Assembly (NCBI GenBank): GCA_030673955.1 | Contig: DAOVBF010000107.1 | Coordinates: forward strand, 1 to 5,467 | Length of the DNA stretch: 5,467 bases | Direction: 5' to 3' | Source of the DNA: Deltaproteobacteria bacterium | GTDB lineage: Bacteria; Myxococcota_A; UBA9160; SZUA-336 | The notes under the pieces: generated by a model | The model's input: the letters and a program-made list of their open reading frames with translations, nothing else | What the model was told of the DNA's origin: nothing | The model's database searches: none | In this document: positions 1 to 5,467 of the stretch, piece by piece | Numbering within the stretch: the first letter of the stretch is position 1 | Layout of the letters: each line of letters starts with the position of its first letter | Made by a program: the position numbers and the translations under genes

Positions 1-446
1 AGCAGCGGTCCTTGGGTCCTCGACGCTCACTCCTTGCCCCCGTTAAGGGATTTTCAAACCCTGAAGACACGCTTTTTGTTCCCTCATGTGACGCCGGCGT
101 TCTGTCCTTATGCAACAAGCTCACGGACCAAGAAATTGACGACTTCGAGGACCTGGACATGACCGACGTCATCGGCGGGAACAAGATGTTCCTGTTGAAT
201 CTGGAGCTTCAGTTTCCCATCTCAGAGGAGCTGGGACTGAGGGGGATCTTGTTCTTCGACATGGGCAACGCGTTTGCGGAGAACGAAGCGATCAATCCGG
301 CGGATTTCCGGTTCGGAGCCGGGGGGGGGCTGCAGTGGTTCAGCCCCTTCGGACCCATCCTGGTTCAGCTCGGCTTCCCGCTCGATAAGCTCGAGGACGA
401 GGACGGGTCCGTCTTCGAGTTCTCGTTCGGTGGGTCTCAGTTTTGA
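1..446 (+). CDS. bamA: BamA, outer-membrane protein assembly factor, C-terminal end (5' partial)
   Basis: This is the last 147 codons of BamA, the Omp85-family barrel that folds and inserts beta-barrel proteins into the outer membrane. The frame is open to the window edge (first full codon at base 3), so the POTRA domains and most of the barrel lie upstream. What is seen: an LGPRR stretch at the very start matches the segment just after the VRGF tip of loop 6. Two Cys seven residues apart (window residues 29 and 37) then sit before the VIGGNK strand (about 56-61). E. coli BamA has an equivalent loop-6 cysteine pair (C690/C700, nine apart). FFDMGNAF (about 84-91) and the final strand ending in Phe (GGSQF, stop 444-446) are typical barrel features, the last being the beta-signal. 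Bases about 40-115, encoding the loop, look less GC-rich than the rest. BamA followed by Skp is the normal order. The family call is secure; a paralogous Omp85 protein is much less likely. Confidence 0.93.
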   Translation, partial: QRSLGPRRSLLAPVKGFSNPEDTLFVPSCDAGVLSLCNKLTDQEIDDFEDLDMTDVIGGNKMFLLNLELQFPISEELGLRGILFFDMGNAFAENEAINPADFRFGAGGGLQWFSPFGPILVQLGFPLDKLEDEDGSVFEFSFGGSQF

Positions 447-452
447 GAAGGG

Positions 453-473
453 GGGTCGGGTTCTCGCCCGCCC
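453..473 (+). other. possible GC-rich hairpin in the bamA-skp spacer
   Basis: Within the 74-base spacer (447-520), bases 453-455 and 457-460 can pair with 467-473, giving a 7-pair stem with one bulged T (456) and a 6-base loop (461-466). No run of T follows, so it is not a convincing intrinsic terminator. It could be an mRNA processing or stability element, or chance in GC-rich DNA. I see no recognisable promoter in the spacer. Confidence 0.25.
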
Positions 474-507
474 ACGCGCTCATACGCAACGCACACACCC
501 AAGCACC

Positions 508-517
508 AGAGGGAGGG
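508..517 (+). promoter_or_regulatory. ribosome binding site of skp
   Basis: A purine run, AGAGGGAGGG, ends three bases before the ATG at 521. It is the strongest Shine-Dalgarno match upstream of skp. It fixes that ATG as the start, although the frame stays open back into the end of bamA (to about 443). The ATG also begins a clear signal peptide. Confidence 0.75.
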
Positions 518-520
518 TCT

Positions 521-1057
521 ATGAAGATCCATGGTTTCCGTTTTCGGCTCGTTCTGGGGACGCTCGCTGGGCTCCTGGTCGCCGGTTCCGCCGGCGCCGC
601 GGACCAGGTCAGGATCGCTGTTGTGGACGCGCGGCGGGCCATGGTCAGCTCGGACGAGGGTCGGGCAGCGGAGAAGATGCTGAAGAGCCTACTGGAGAAG
701 AAGCGGACGCAGATCGAACCCCGCGAGGCGGACCTGAAGCGCCAGGAGGAGGAGTTCGAGAGCCAGAAGTATGTTCTGTCGCGAAGCGCGCTCGAAGAAC
801 GTAAATTAGATCTGGTCAAGCAGCAGCGCGACCTGGAACGCAGCATGCGCGAAGCGCAGGATGAGCTGGAGCTCCAGCAACGCAAGCTCATGCAGCCGCT
901 GCTCAAGAAGATCGAGAAGGCCCTGGAGGAGATCGGGAAGGAAAAGAAATTTACCGTGATTCTCGAGAAGTCGAGCCCAGGGGTGGTCTATGTGGAGGAG
1001 AGCCTCGATATCACCGACCTGGTGATCCGGAAGCTGAACCAGAAGGAGAAGGAGTAG
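521..1057 (+). CDS. skp: Skp/OmpH-family periplasmic chaperone
   Basis: Encodes 178 residues, normal for the family. Skp is a trimeric periplasmic chaperone that holds unfolded outer-membrane proteins on their way to the Bam complex. Seen in the sequence: a signal peptide with basic N-region, hydrophobic core (about residues 10-22) and an AGA cleavage motif near residue 26. Next comes a short beta strand, [11 protein letters not shown] (30-40), typical of the Skp trimer core. A long Lys/Glu/Gln-rich helical segment (about 50-142) would form the coiled-coil tentacle, and a returning strand, [18 protein letters not shown] (144-161), precedes the conserved [11 protein letters not shown] end. The start at 521 is chosen for its Shine-Dalgarno sequence and the signal peptide; the 26 codons upstream in frame fit neither. 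It sits directly after bamA, its functional partner. In most relatives lpxD comes next, but here a fabZ remnant starts 13 bases downstream. Confidence 0.93.
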   Translation: MKIHGFRFRLVLGTLAGLLVAGSAGAADQVRIAVVDARRAMVSSDEGRAAEKMLKSLLEKKRTQIEPREADLKRQEEEFESQKYVLSRSALEERKLDLVKQQRDLERSMREAQDELELQQRKLMQPLLKKIEKALEEIGKEKKFTVILEKSSPGVVYVEESLDITDLVIRKLNQKEKE

Positions 1058-1070
1058 AGAGGCAACGCGC

Positions 1071-1292
1071 ATGGACAAGCTTCCGCTCGCCATCGAGCAG
1101 ATTCGGGAGCTGCTTCCGCATCACTACCCGATGCTGCTCGTCGATCGGGTCCTGGAGCTCACCGACACCGACGTGGTGGCGGAGAAGCTGGTGAGTGCGA
1201 ACGAGCCGGAGAACGGCGGCCGCGGGACCGCGCTCCTCAGCGTGAAGGCGGTGCGCTTCCGCCGGCCAGTGGTCCCCGGAGACATGATGTGA
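1071..1292 (+). CDS. fabZ: shortened FabZ-like 3-hydroxyacyl-ACP dehydratase, probably non-functional remnant
   Basis: Only 73 residues, against about 150 for FabZ, which dehydrates 3-hydroxyacyl-ACP in fatty acid synthesis. The N-terminus is a clear FabZ match: [20 protein letters not shown] (8-27), then SANEP (42-46). From there the sequence jumps to [20 protein letters not shown] (50-69) and GD, the late part of the fold. Compared with E. coli FabZ, about 35 residues are missing between NEP and RFRRP. The missing part includes the GHFPG motif with the catalytic His and the central hot-dog helix with the catalytic Glu. About 40 C-terminal residues after PGD are also missing, and the ORF stops at TGA 1290-1292 inside the lpxA start. 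The start is supported by GAGAGG at 1057-1062. Codon usage stays GC3-rich throughout, so both losses look recent or are assembly errors. As it stands it cannot form a catalytic site; a working dehydratase should be elsewhere. Confidence refers to the FabZ origin. Confidence 0.82.
   Translation: MDKLPLAIEQIRELLPHHYPMLLVDRVLELTDTDVVAEKLVSANEPENGGRGTALLSVKAVRFRRPVVPGDMM
1278..1282 (+). promoter_or_regulatory. ribosome binding site of lpxA, formed by the fabZ PGD codons
   Basis: GGAGA lies six bases before the lpxA GTG at 1289. The same bases encode part of the conserved Pro-Gly-Asp motif of the fabZ remnant. It supports the GTG start and translational coupling with the upstream ORF. Confidence 0.55.
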
Positions 1293-2071
1293 GTCGGATT
1301 CACTCGAGTGCCGTGATCGATCCCTCTGCGGAGCTCGAGCCCGGTGTCGAGCTCGGGCCCTACGCCGTCGTGGGTCCCCACGTCCATTTGGCCGAAGGCG
1401 TCGTGCTGCGTCCCCATTCCCACGTGACCGGCCACACGGACGTCGGTCGAGAGACCGTCATCTACTCGTTCGCCTCGGTGGGGGAAGCGCCGCAGGATCG
1501 CAAGTACCGCGGCGAGCCGACGCGGCTCGTGATCGGAGCCCGGAACACCATACGCGAATACGCGACACTGCATCCGGGCACAGCGGAGGGTGGGGGACTG
1601 ACCTCGGTGGGAGAGGACAACCTGCTCATGATCGGCGTCCACATCGCCCACGACTGTCAGATCGGCAGCCATATCGTCATGGCGAACAACGTGGCGCTGG
1701 CCGGTCACGTGCTCGTCGAGGACTACGCCGTCATGGGCGCATCGGCGCATGTGCACCAGTTCTGCCGCGTGGGCGAGTCGGCGATGGTCGGCGCGATGGC
1801 GGGGATCAGCCAGGACGTCGCCCCCTTCACGATCGCGCAGGGCTCGCGGGCTCGTCTGCTTTCCATCAATCGCATCAACATGGAGCGACGCGGCTTTCCC
1901 CCGGAACGGATCACGGCGGTCGAACGGGCGTATCGCCTCATCTTTCGCTCGGGCCTGCGCCCCTACGAGGCGTTTGCTCGCGTGCGTGCGGAGCTGGCCG
2001 ATTCGCGTGACGCGGAGCACATGGTCGCGTTCCTGGAGAAGTCCGAGCGCGGCTTCTGCCGCGTGCGGTAG
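1289..2071 (+). CDS. lpxA: LpxA, acyl-ACP--UDP-N-acetylglucosamine O-acyltransferase
   Basis: First enzyme of lipid A synthesis: a cytoplasmic trimer that moves a 3-hydroxyacyl chain from ACP to the 3-position of UDP-GlcNAc. At 260 residues it is full length. The N-terminal two thirds show hexapeptide left-handed beta-helix repeats (about 1-185). [14 protein letters not shown] (110-123) contains His121, matching the catalytic His125 of E. coli. His118, His140 and His156 match the conserved His122, His144 and His160. IAQGSRARL begins the C-terminal helical domain (about 182 on), which has the typical RRGF and YRLIFRSGL. Position 169, aligned with the E. coli chain-length ruler Gly173, is Ala. 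The GTG start overlaps the fabZ TGA (GTGA) and gives the expected N-terminus, [12 protein letters not shown]. If the neighbouring oxidoreductase is GnnA-like, this LpxA might prefer an amino sugar substrate; that is inference. The family call is near certain. Confidence 0.97.
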   Translation: MSRIHSSAVIDPSAELEPGVELGPYAVVGPHVHLAEGVVLRPHSHVTGHTDVGRETVIYSFASVGEAPQDRKYRGEPTRLVIGARNTIREYATLHPGTAEGGGLTSVGEDNLLMIGVHIAHDCQIGSHIVMANNVALAGHVLVEDYAVMGASAHVHQFCRVGESAMVGAMAGISQDVAPFTIAQGSRARLLSINRINMERRGFPPERITAVERAYRLIFRSGLRPYEAFARVRAELADSRDAEHMVAFLEKSERGFCRVR

Positions 2072-2085
2072 CCCTTAGGGCAAGG

Positions 2086-2916
2086 ATGGGCCGGACGCTG
2101 GGGCTGGTAGCGGGAAGTGGAGAACTTCCCTTCGAGGTGACCGAGGCGGCACGCGGGTGTGGCCTCGAAGTGGCGATCGCTGCGGTGGAGGGCCACGCCG
2201 ACCCCGCCATCGAGGGGTTGACCCGCGGAGCCTTCACCTGGATTCGCGTGGGGGAGCTCGATCGCCTGATTGTGTTTTTCAAAGAGTGGCAGGTGGACGA
2301 GGTAATCCTCGCGGGCGCGGTCGCGAAGCGTGAGGCGCTTCGGGATCCCTCGGTGCTTCACCTCGACGCGCGGGCGCTGGGCTTGATCGCGCGACTCGAG
2401 GATCGGGGAGATGACGCCCTGTTGCGGGCTGTGGCGGGCGAGCTCGAGTCAGAGGGTCTCGCAGTGGTGGAGTCGACACGCTATCTGGAAGATCGACTGA
2501 CGCAGGCGGGCCGGCTGACGGGTCAGCCGTTGGACCCCGCGGTCGAGGCGGACCTGGCTTTGGGCCTTCGGGTCGCGAAGAGCCTCGGGAGCCACGATGT
2601 GGGGCAGAGCGTGGTGGTGAAGGAAGGTACCGTTCTGGCCGTGGAAGCCGCGGAGGGGACCGACGCGGCAATCCGACGCGGCGCGGAGCTCGGCGGGACA
2701 GGCGCTGTCGTGGTGAAGGCGTCCAAGCCGAGCCAGGACCTACGCTTCGACGTGCCCGCGATCGGGCCGGCGACCATCGAGCTAGCGCGCCAATGCGGGC
2801 GGATCGCCATCGGGCTCGAGTCTGGACGGACCCTCGTGCTGGATCGAGCGCGCACGCTCCGCGAGGCCCAGCGTCACGGGATCGCCGTGGTCGGGCTGCG
2901 GTTGGGGACGGGGTGA
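2086..2916 (+). CDS. lpxI: LpxI, UDP-2,3-diacylglucosamine hydrolase (formerly DUF1009)
   Basis: 276 residues, the usual size. LpxI hydrolyses UDP-2,3-diacylglucosamine to lipid X and UMP at the membrane, replacing the unrelated LpxH of E. coli. Seen: the N-terminal GLVAGSGELP (6-15), the middle motifs VDEVILAGAVAKRE (70-83) and LEDRGDDALLRA (104-115), and the C-terminal domain. The latter has DVGQSVVVKEGTVLAVEAAE (171-190), GTD (191-193), KASKPSQDLRFDVPAIGP (211-228) and a final hydrophobic GIAVVGL. Asp222 in the RFDVP motif is the likely counterpart of the active-site Asp225 described for Caulobacter LpxI; that alignment is from memory. The ATG at 2086 is chosen because it begins the conserved N-terminus and has AGGG at 2077-2080, five bases upstream. 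It follows lpxA by 14 bases, and its stop overlaps the next start. It lies between the lpxA and lpxB genes, where its product is needed. Confidence 0.95.
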   Translation: MGRTLGLVAGSGELPFEVTEAARGCGLEVAIAAVEGHADPAIEGLTRGAFTWIRVGELDRLIVFFKEWQVDEVILAGAVAKREALRDPSVLHLDARALGLIARLEDRGDDALLRAVAGELESEGLAVVESTRYLEDRLTQAGRLTGQPLDPAVEADLALGLRVAKSLGSHDVGQSVVVKEGTVLAVEAAEGTDAAIRRGAELGGTGAVVVKASKPSQDLRFDVPAIGPATIELARQCGRIAIGLESGRTLVLDRARTLREAQRHGIAVVGLRLGTG

Positions 2917-3872
2917 GCCGACCGAGGGTTGCGGTGGTGGGCGTGGGGTCGATGGGAAGCTTTCATGCCGAGAAGCTGGCCCAGCTCGCGGACGAGGGTC
3001 TCGCGGAGTTCGTGGGCGTTCACGACCTCGACACGACTCGCGCGTGCCGCGTGGGAGAGCGACTGGGGGTGCCCGTGCTTCGCGATCTCGATGCGGTACT
3101 GGCCGCGGCGCAGGCTGCCTGCGTGGCGGTGCCGACCGTCGCGCACGCGCAGGTGGCGTGCCCGCTGCTTTGCGGCGGCTTGGACGTGCTCGTCGAGAAG
3201 CCGGTTGCCGCGGATCGCGAGGCTGCGCGCGAGATCCTCGAGGCTGCGCGCCAGGGAGATCGCATCCTCCAGGTGGGACACGTGGAGCGCTTCAGCAGCG
3301 CGCTGCGCGCCGTTCTCCCGGCCCTCACCCGGCCTCGTTTCATCGAGGCGCACCGCATCGGCCCCTATTCCGGGCGCGCCACGGATGTGAGTGTGGTGCT
3401 GGATCTCATGATCCACGATCTCGACATCGTGGGATGGCTCGCGGGGGCGGAGGTCGAACGGATCGAGGCCATCGGGGTCCCTGTGCTCTCGCCCACCGAG
3501 GACATTGCGAACGCGCGCATCCGCTTCACGAATGGATGCATCCTGAACCTGACGGCCAGTCGCGTTTCGCTCGAACCGTTACGCAAGATCCGGGTGTTTC
3601 AGGCCGACGCTTACATCTCCATCGATTTGCTCAGCAACAAGATCACGCTCATTCGCCGCGAGGGCTCGCCGGAGGAGAGCGGGCTCCCCAAGATCCACGC
3701 TGAGAACCTCGAGTTCGATGCGAGCGACGCGTTGCTCGCGCAGGATCGCGCTTTTCTGGAAGCCGTGCGCGATCGCACGGCACCCCAGGTGAGCGGAGAG
3801 GATGGCTGCCGCGCGCTGGACCTGGCGCTTCGCATCCAGGAGAGCATCCCGCCGCTCGAGGAGCTCCTGTGA
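2913..3872 (+). CDS. Gfo/Idh/MocA-family NAD(P)-dependent oxidoreductase, possibly GnnA-like
   Basis: 319 residues from GTG 2913, whose GTGA overlap with the lpxI stop and GGGGA at 2904-2908 favour this start. The frame stays open further upstream, but the Rossmann fold begins exactly here: RVAVVGVGSMGSFHAEKL (5-22) holds the GxGxxG dinucleotide-binding loop. VEKPVA (94-99) carries the family's conserved Glu-Lys-Pro, whose Lys is usually catalytic. DLMIHDLDIVGWL (164-176) is the C-terminal domain motif with the conserved Asp and His. The substrate cannot be read from the sequence. GnnA, a member of this family, oxidises the 3-OH of UDP-GlcNAc so that GnnB can aminate it for amide-linked lipid A, and gnnA lies between lpxA and lpxB in Acidithiobacillus ferrooxidans. 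The position here fits that role, but no GnnB-type aminotransferase is visible, and single genes of this family at this spot also occur in other lipid A clusters. Family confident; the role is a hypothesis. Confidence 0.9.
   Translation: MSRPRVAVVGVGSMGSFHAEKLAQLADEGLAEFVGVHDLDTTRACRVGERLGVPVLRDLDAVLAAAQAACVAVPTVAHAQVACPLLCGGLDVLVEKPVAADREAAREILEAARQGDRILQVGHVERFSSALRAVLPALTRPRFIEAHRIGPYSGRATDVSVVLDLMIHDLDIVGWLAGAEVERIEAIGVPVLSPTEDIANARIRFTNGCILNLTASRVSLEPLRKIRVFQADAYISIDLLSNKITLIRREGSPEESGLPKIHAENLEFDASDALLAQDRAFLEAVRDRTAPQVSGEDGCRALDLALRIQESIPPLEELL
3858..3863 (+). promoter_or_regulatory. ribosome binding site of lpxB
   Basis: GAGGAG ends five bases before the lpxB GTG at 3869, inside the last codons of the oxidoreductase gene. 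It supports GTG 3869 as the start and coupling of the two genes. Confidence 0.65.
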
Positions 3873-4996
3873 GGGTCTTTCTCTCGACCTCGGATGCGTC
3901 GGGCGACCTGCACGCGGCCGCGCTTGTCGAGGCGCTGCGCAAGCATTGCGATGCGCTGAGCGTATTCGGCCTGGGCGGAGATGCGCTGAAGGCCATGGGT
4001 CTGGAGTCCGTCGTCCCGCAGTCGGAGCTGGCGGTCGGGGGGTTGGTGGAGATCGTCTCGAGCCTGCCCCGATTGCTCCGAGCGTATGCGGAGCTGCGCC
4101 GAGCGCTGCGCGCGGGGTCCCCCGACATCGTGGTGCTGGTCGACTCGCCTGACCTGAACCTGCCGCTTGCCGCGGTGGCCCGCCGACTCGGCATACCGGT
4201 GCTGTATTACGTCGCCCCACAGGTCTGGGCCTGGCGCGCCGGACGCCTGCGCAAGCTGCGACGCCGGGTGGATCACGTCGGTGTCATCTTTCCGTTCGAG
4301 GAGGCGCTGCTACGCGAGGCGGGAGTGCCGGCGACCTTCGTCGGTCACCCGCTGGTGGATCGCATGGCAGCGGTGCGGCGTGCGCTGCAGCCGGAGCGCG
4401 TCGCGCAGGAGCTGGGCATCGACTTGGGGCGGCCACTGCTGGGGCTTCTCCCGGGCAGCCGCCGCAACGAGATCGCCGGGAATCTGCCCTGCGTGCTGGA
4501 GACGGCGAAGCTCCTGCACCAAGCCATGCCCCATCTGCAGATCCTTCTACTTCTGGCGCCGACCCTGACATCGGAGACGCCCGAGCTTCCAGAGTATGTC
4601 CGGGCCGTTCGGGGTCGGACGCACGAGGGGATGGCCCTCTCGACGTGCCTGATCAGCGCGCCGGGGACGGCGACCGTCGAAGCGGCCCTGCTCGGAGTGC
4701 CTCTGGTGGTGACGCACAGGGTGAACCGCATAAGCTTCGCGATCGCACAGCGAGTGACCCGCGTCCCCTCCGCCTGCATGGTCAATCTGATCGCGGAGAC
4801 CGGTGTGGTGCCCGAGAGGCTCCAGAGCATGGCGCGGCCCGCGGCGGTCGCGGCGCTGGTCGGGCAGCTGCTGAGCGATCCGGAGGCAGCGGAGGCCATG
4901 CGTCGAGACTTTGCAGACGTCACGGCTCAGCTCGGACCCCCCGGTGCCGCTGAACGCGCCGCCGACCTCGTGCTCGAGGTGGCCGAGCGCGGGTGA
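3869..4996 (+). CDS. lpxB: LpxB, lipid A disaccharide synthase
   Basis: 375 residues, normal length for this GT19 glycosyltransferase. It condenses lipid X with UDP-2,3-diacylglucosamine at the inner face of the membrane to form the lipid A disaccharide. Seen: DASGDLHAA (9-17), VDSPDLNLPL (91-100) containing the Asp that aligns with catalytic Asp98 of E. coli, and YYVAPQVWAWR (113-123). Further on are FVGHPLVD (157-164), LLPGSRRNEI (193-202) with the UDP-binding Arg, SAPGTATVEAALLGVPLVV (263-281) and MVNLIAETGVVPERLQ (304-319). Two departures from the usual pattern are visible. The common GExSGD motif reads SDASGD, with Asp replacing the conserved Glu, and the usual AGR/AGE after NL(L/I) reads AET. 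Both are mild, so activity is likely. GTG 3869 overlaps the previous stop as GTGA, and the N-terminus MRVFLSTSD fits the family start. It receives the LpxI product made two genes upstream. Confidence 0.96.
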   Translation: MRVFLSTSDASGDLHAAALVEALRKHCDALSVFGLGGDALKAMGLESVVPQSELAVGGLVEIVSSLPRLLRAYAELRRALRAGSPDIVVLVDSPDLNLPLAAVARRLGIPVLYYVAPQVWAWRAGRLRKLRRRVDHVGVIFPFEEALLREAGVPATFVGHPLVDRMAAVRRALQPERVAQELGIDLGRPLLGLLPGSRRNEIAGNLPCVLETAKLLHQAMPHLQILLLLAPTLTSETPELPEYVRAVRGRTHEGMALSTCLISAPGTATVEAALLGVPLVVTHRVNRISFAIAQRVTRVPSACMVNLIAETGVVPERLQSMARPAAVAALVGQLLSDPEAAEAMRRDFADVTAQLGPPGAAERAADLVLEVAERG

Positions 4997-5010
4997 GGGC
5001 TCCCGCGTGA
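4993..5010 (+). other. 5-codon mini-ORF bridging lpxB and waaA
   Basis: GTG 4993 overlaps the lpxB stop as GTGA and opens a five-codon frame (MRAPA) that ends at TGA 5008-5010. That TGA in turn overlaps the waaA GTG (5007) as GTGA. It could relay terminating ribosomes to waaA, or it may be chance, because waaA has its own Shine-Dalgarno sequence (TGAGGG, 4994-4999). Confidence 0.25.
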
Positions 5011-5467
5011 TCTGGCTCTACAACGTGTTGTGGGTTGCTGGCCTGATTCTGGGCGCTCCCGTCTGGCTACCCTGGGTCCTGGCCTCGTCCTCGCGCCGGC
5101 GCGGCTTCGCCGAGCGCTGGACGCCGCTACCCTTGCTCGGTGAGGGGACGGTCTGGGTCCATGTCGCCAGCGTCGGTGAAGCCGAGGCCGCGGCGCCGCT
5201 TCTGTCCCTGCTGCGCGAGCGCGGTGTGCCGTTGCTCGCGACGAGCATGACCGTCACCGGCCGGGACCGGCTGCGGGAGCGCTTCCCGAGCCTGCCCGTG
5301 CGGCTGGTGCCGCTCGATCTGCCGGGCCTGGCGGGCTGGTCGGTGCGTCGCGCGCGCGTCCGGACGCTCGTGTTGGTCGAGACAGAGCTCTGGCCGAACC
5401 TGATCCGGGCGACGGCGGCGGCGGGCGGGCGGGTCGTGATCGTGAGTGCGCGGATTTCGGATCGAAG
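5007..5467 (+). CDS. waaA: WaaA (KdtA), Kdo transferase, N-terminal part (3' partial)
   Basis: 153 codons of an expected 420 or so; the frame is still open at the window end. WaaA is a GT30 enzyme, anchored in the inner membrane and facing the cytoplasm, that transfers one or more Kdo residues from CMP-Kdo to the lipid A precursor. Seen: an N-terminal membrane anchor (about residues 3-26, WLYNVLWVAGLIL onward), then the basic SSRRRGFAERW (27-38). VWVHVASVGEAEAAAPLL (49-66) includes Glu58, matching the catalytic base (Glu60 in E. coli). TSMTVTGRDRL (79-89), VPLDLP (101-106), VETELWPNLI (124-133) and VSARISDR (146-153) are all conserved landmarks. The start is GTG 5007, with TGAGGG seven bases upstream inside the lpxB stop region. 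A GTG at 4993 is in another frame and stops after five codons. In many related clusters msbA lies between lpxB and waaA; it does not here. The number of Kdo units added cannot be told from this part. Confidence 0.94.
   Translation, partial: MIWLYNVLWVAGLILGAPVWLPWVLASSSRRRGFAERWTPLPLLGEGTVWVHVASVGEAEAAAPLLSLLRERGVPLLATSMTVTGRDRLRERFPSLPVRLVPLDLPGLAGWSVRRARVRTLVLVETELWPNLIRATAAAGGRVVIVSARISDR

Noticed and set aside
45..56. VKGF in the BamA fragment as the VRGF loop-6 tip motif
   Set aside because: It lies after LGPR, whereas VRGF precedes that segment in BamA; the true motif should be just upstream of the window.
443..520. Extended N-terminus for skp from 443
   Set aside because: It would put 26 non-conserved residues before a good signal peptide and ignore the ribosome binding site at 508-517.
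274..804. 176-codon plus-strand frame spanning the bamA end, the spacer and skp
   Set aside because: Composed mainly of Arg/Ser/Gly with no family features; it overlaps two well-supported genes in another frame.
1124..2020. 298-codon open frame on the minus strand opposite fabZ and lpxA
   Set aside because: It is antisense to a clear lpxA, has no recognisable motifs, is rich in Arg/His, and is the usual shadow of GC-rich coding DNA.
2793..2912. Upstream extension of the oxidoreductase to give 359 residues
   Set aside because: It would overlap lpxI by over 120 bases and encode Arg/Ala-rich sequence unlike the family; GTG 2913 starts right at the Rossmann fold.
3859..3868. Perfect 10-base palindrome AGGAGCTCCT before lpxB as an operator
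   Set aside because: It is made by Glu-Glu-Leu-Leu codons and the Shine-Dalgarno sequence, has no spacing or second copy suggesting a binding site, and is likely chance.
1..5467. Mobile elements, CRISPR arrays, tRNA or rRNA genes
   Set aside because: No transposase or integrase, spaced repeats or structural RNA sequence was seen; the window is packed with cell-envelope genes.

Overview
The window is a GC-rich, entirely plus-strand, tightly packed outer-membrane / lipid A gene cluster from a Gram-negative bacterium. Gene order, left to right, is: 3' end of bamA, skp (ompH), a badly shortened fabZ, lpxA, lpxI, a Gfo/Idh/MocA-family oxidoreductase, lpxB, and the 5' part of waaA (kdtA). The use of LpxI rather than LpxH, and an oxidoreductase between lpxI and lpxB, recall lipid A clusters of deltaproteobacteria in the old broad sense (Desulfuromonadota, Myxococcota and relatives). 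That placement is an inference from gene order and family membership, not from a marker gene.

Layout. 1-446 is the C-terminal beta-barrel end of BamA, with a loop-6 cysteine pair and the terminal Phe beta-signal. After a 74-base spacer with a Shine-Dalgarno sequence comes skp (521-1057), a periplasmic chaperone for the same outer-membrane proteins BamA inserts. Thirteen bases later comes a 73-codon fabZ remnant (1071-1292). From there lpxA (1289), the oxidoreductase (2913) and lpxB (3869) each start at a GTG that overlaps the previous stop as GTGA. lpxI has a short 14-base leader, and waaA follows lpxB after 10 bases. There is no gene-free stretch over 300 bases and no sign of mobile DNA, tRNA, rRNA or CRISPR.

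How the genes work together. LpxA acylates UDP-GlcNAc, LpxI hydrolyses UDP-2,3-diacylglucosamine to lipid X, LpxB joins lipid X to UDP-diacylglucosamine to make the disaccharide, and WaaA adds Kdo. The oxidoreductase is positioned, and is of the right family, to be GnnA-like: it could oxidise the sugar 3-OH of UDP-GlcNAc so that a diamino sugar (amide-linked lipid A) can be made. No GnnB aminotransferase is visible here. LpxC, LpxD, LpxK and MsbA are not in the window.

Most notable points: (1) fabZ has lost the segment carrying the catalytic His and Glu by an apparently in-frame loss of about 35 codons, and has also lost about 40 codons at its 3' end, so it ends exactly at the lpxA start; (2) lpxD, usually between skp and fabZ, is absent; (3) a conserved fabZ motif now supplies the lpxA ribosome binding site; (4) LpxA has Ala where E. 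coli has the acyl-chain 'ruler' Gly173; (5) a 5-codon mini-ORF bridges lpxB and waaA through two GTGA overlaps. The rest is a well-ordered, conventional lipid A operon.
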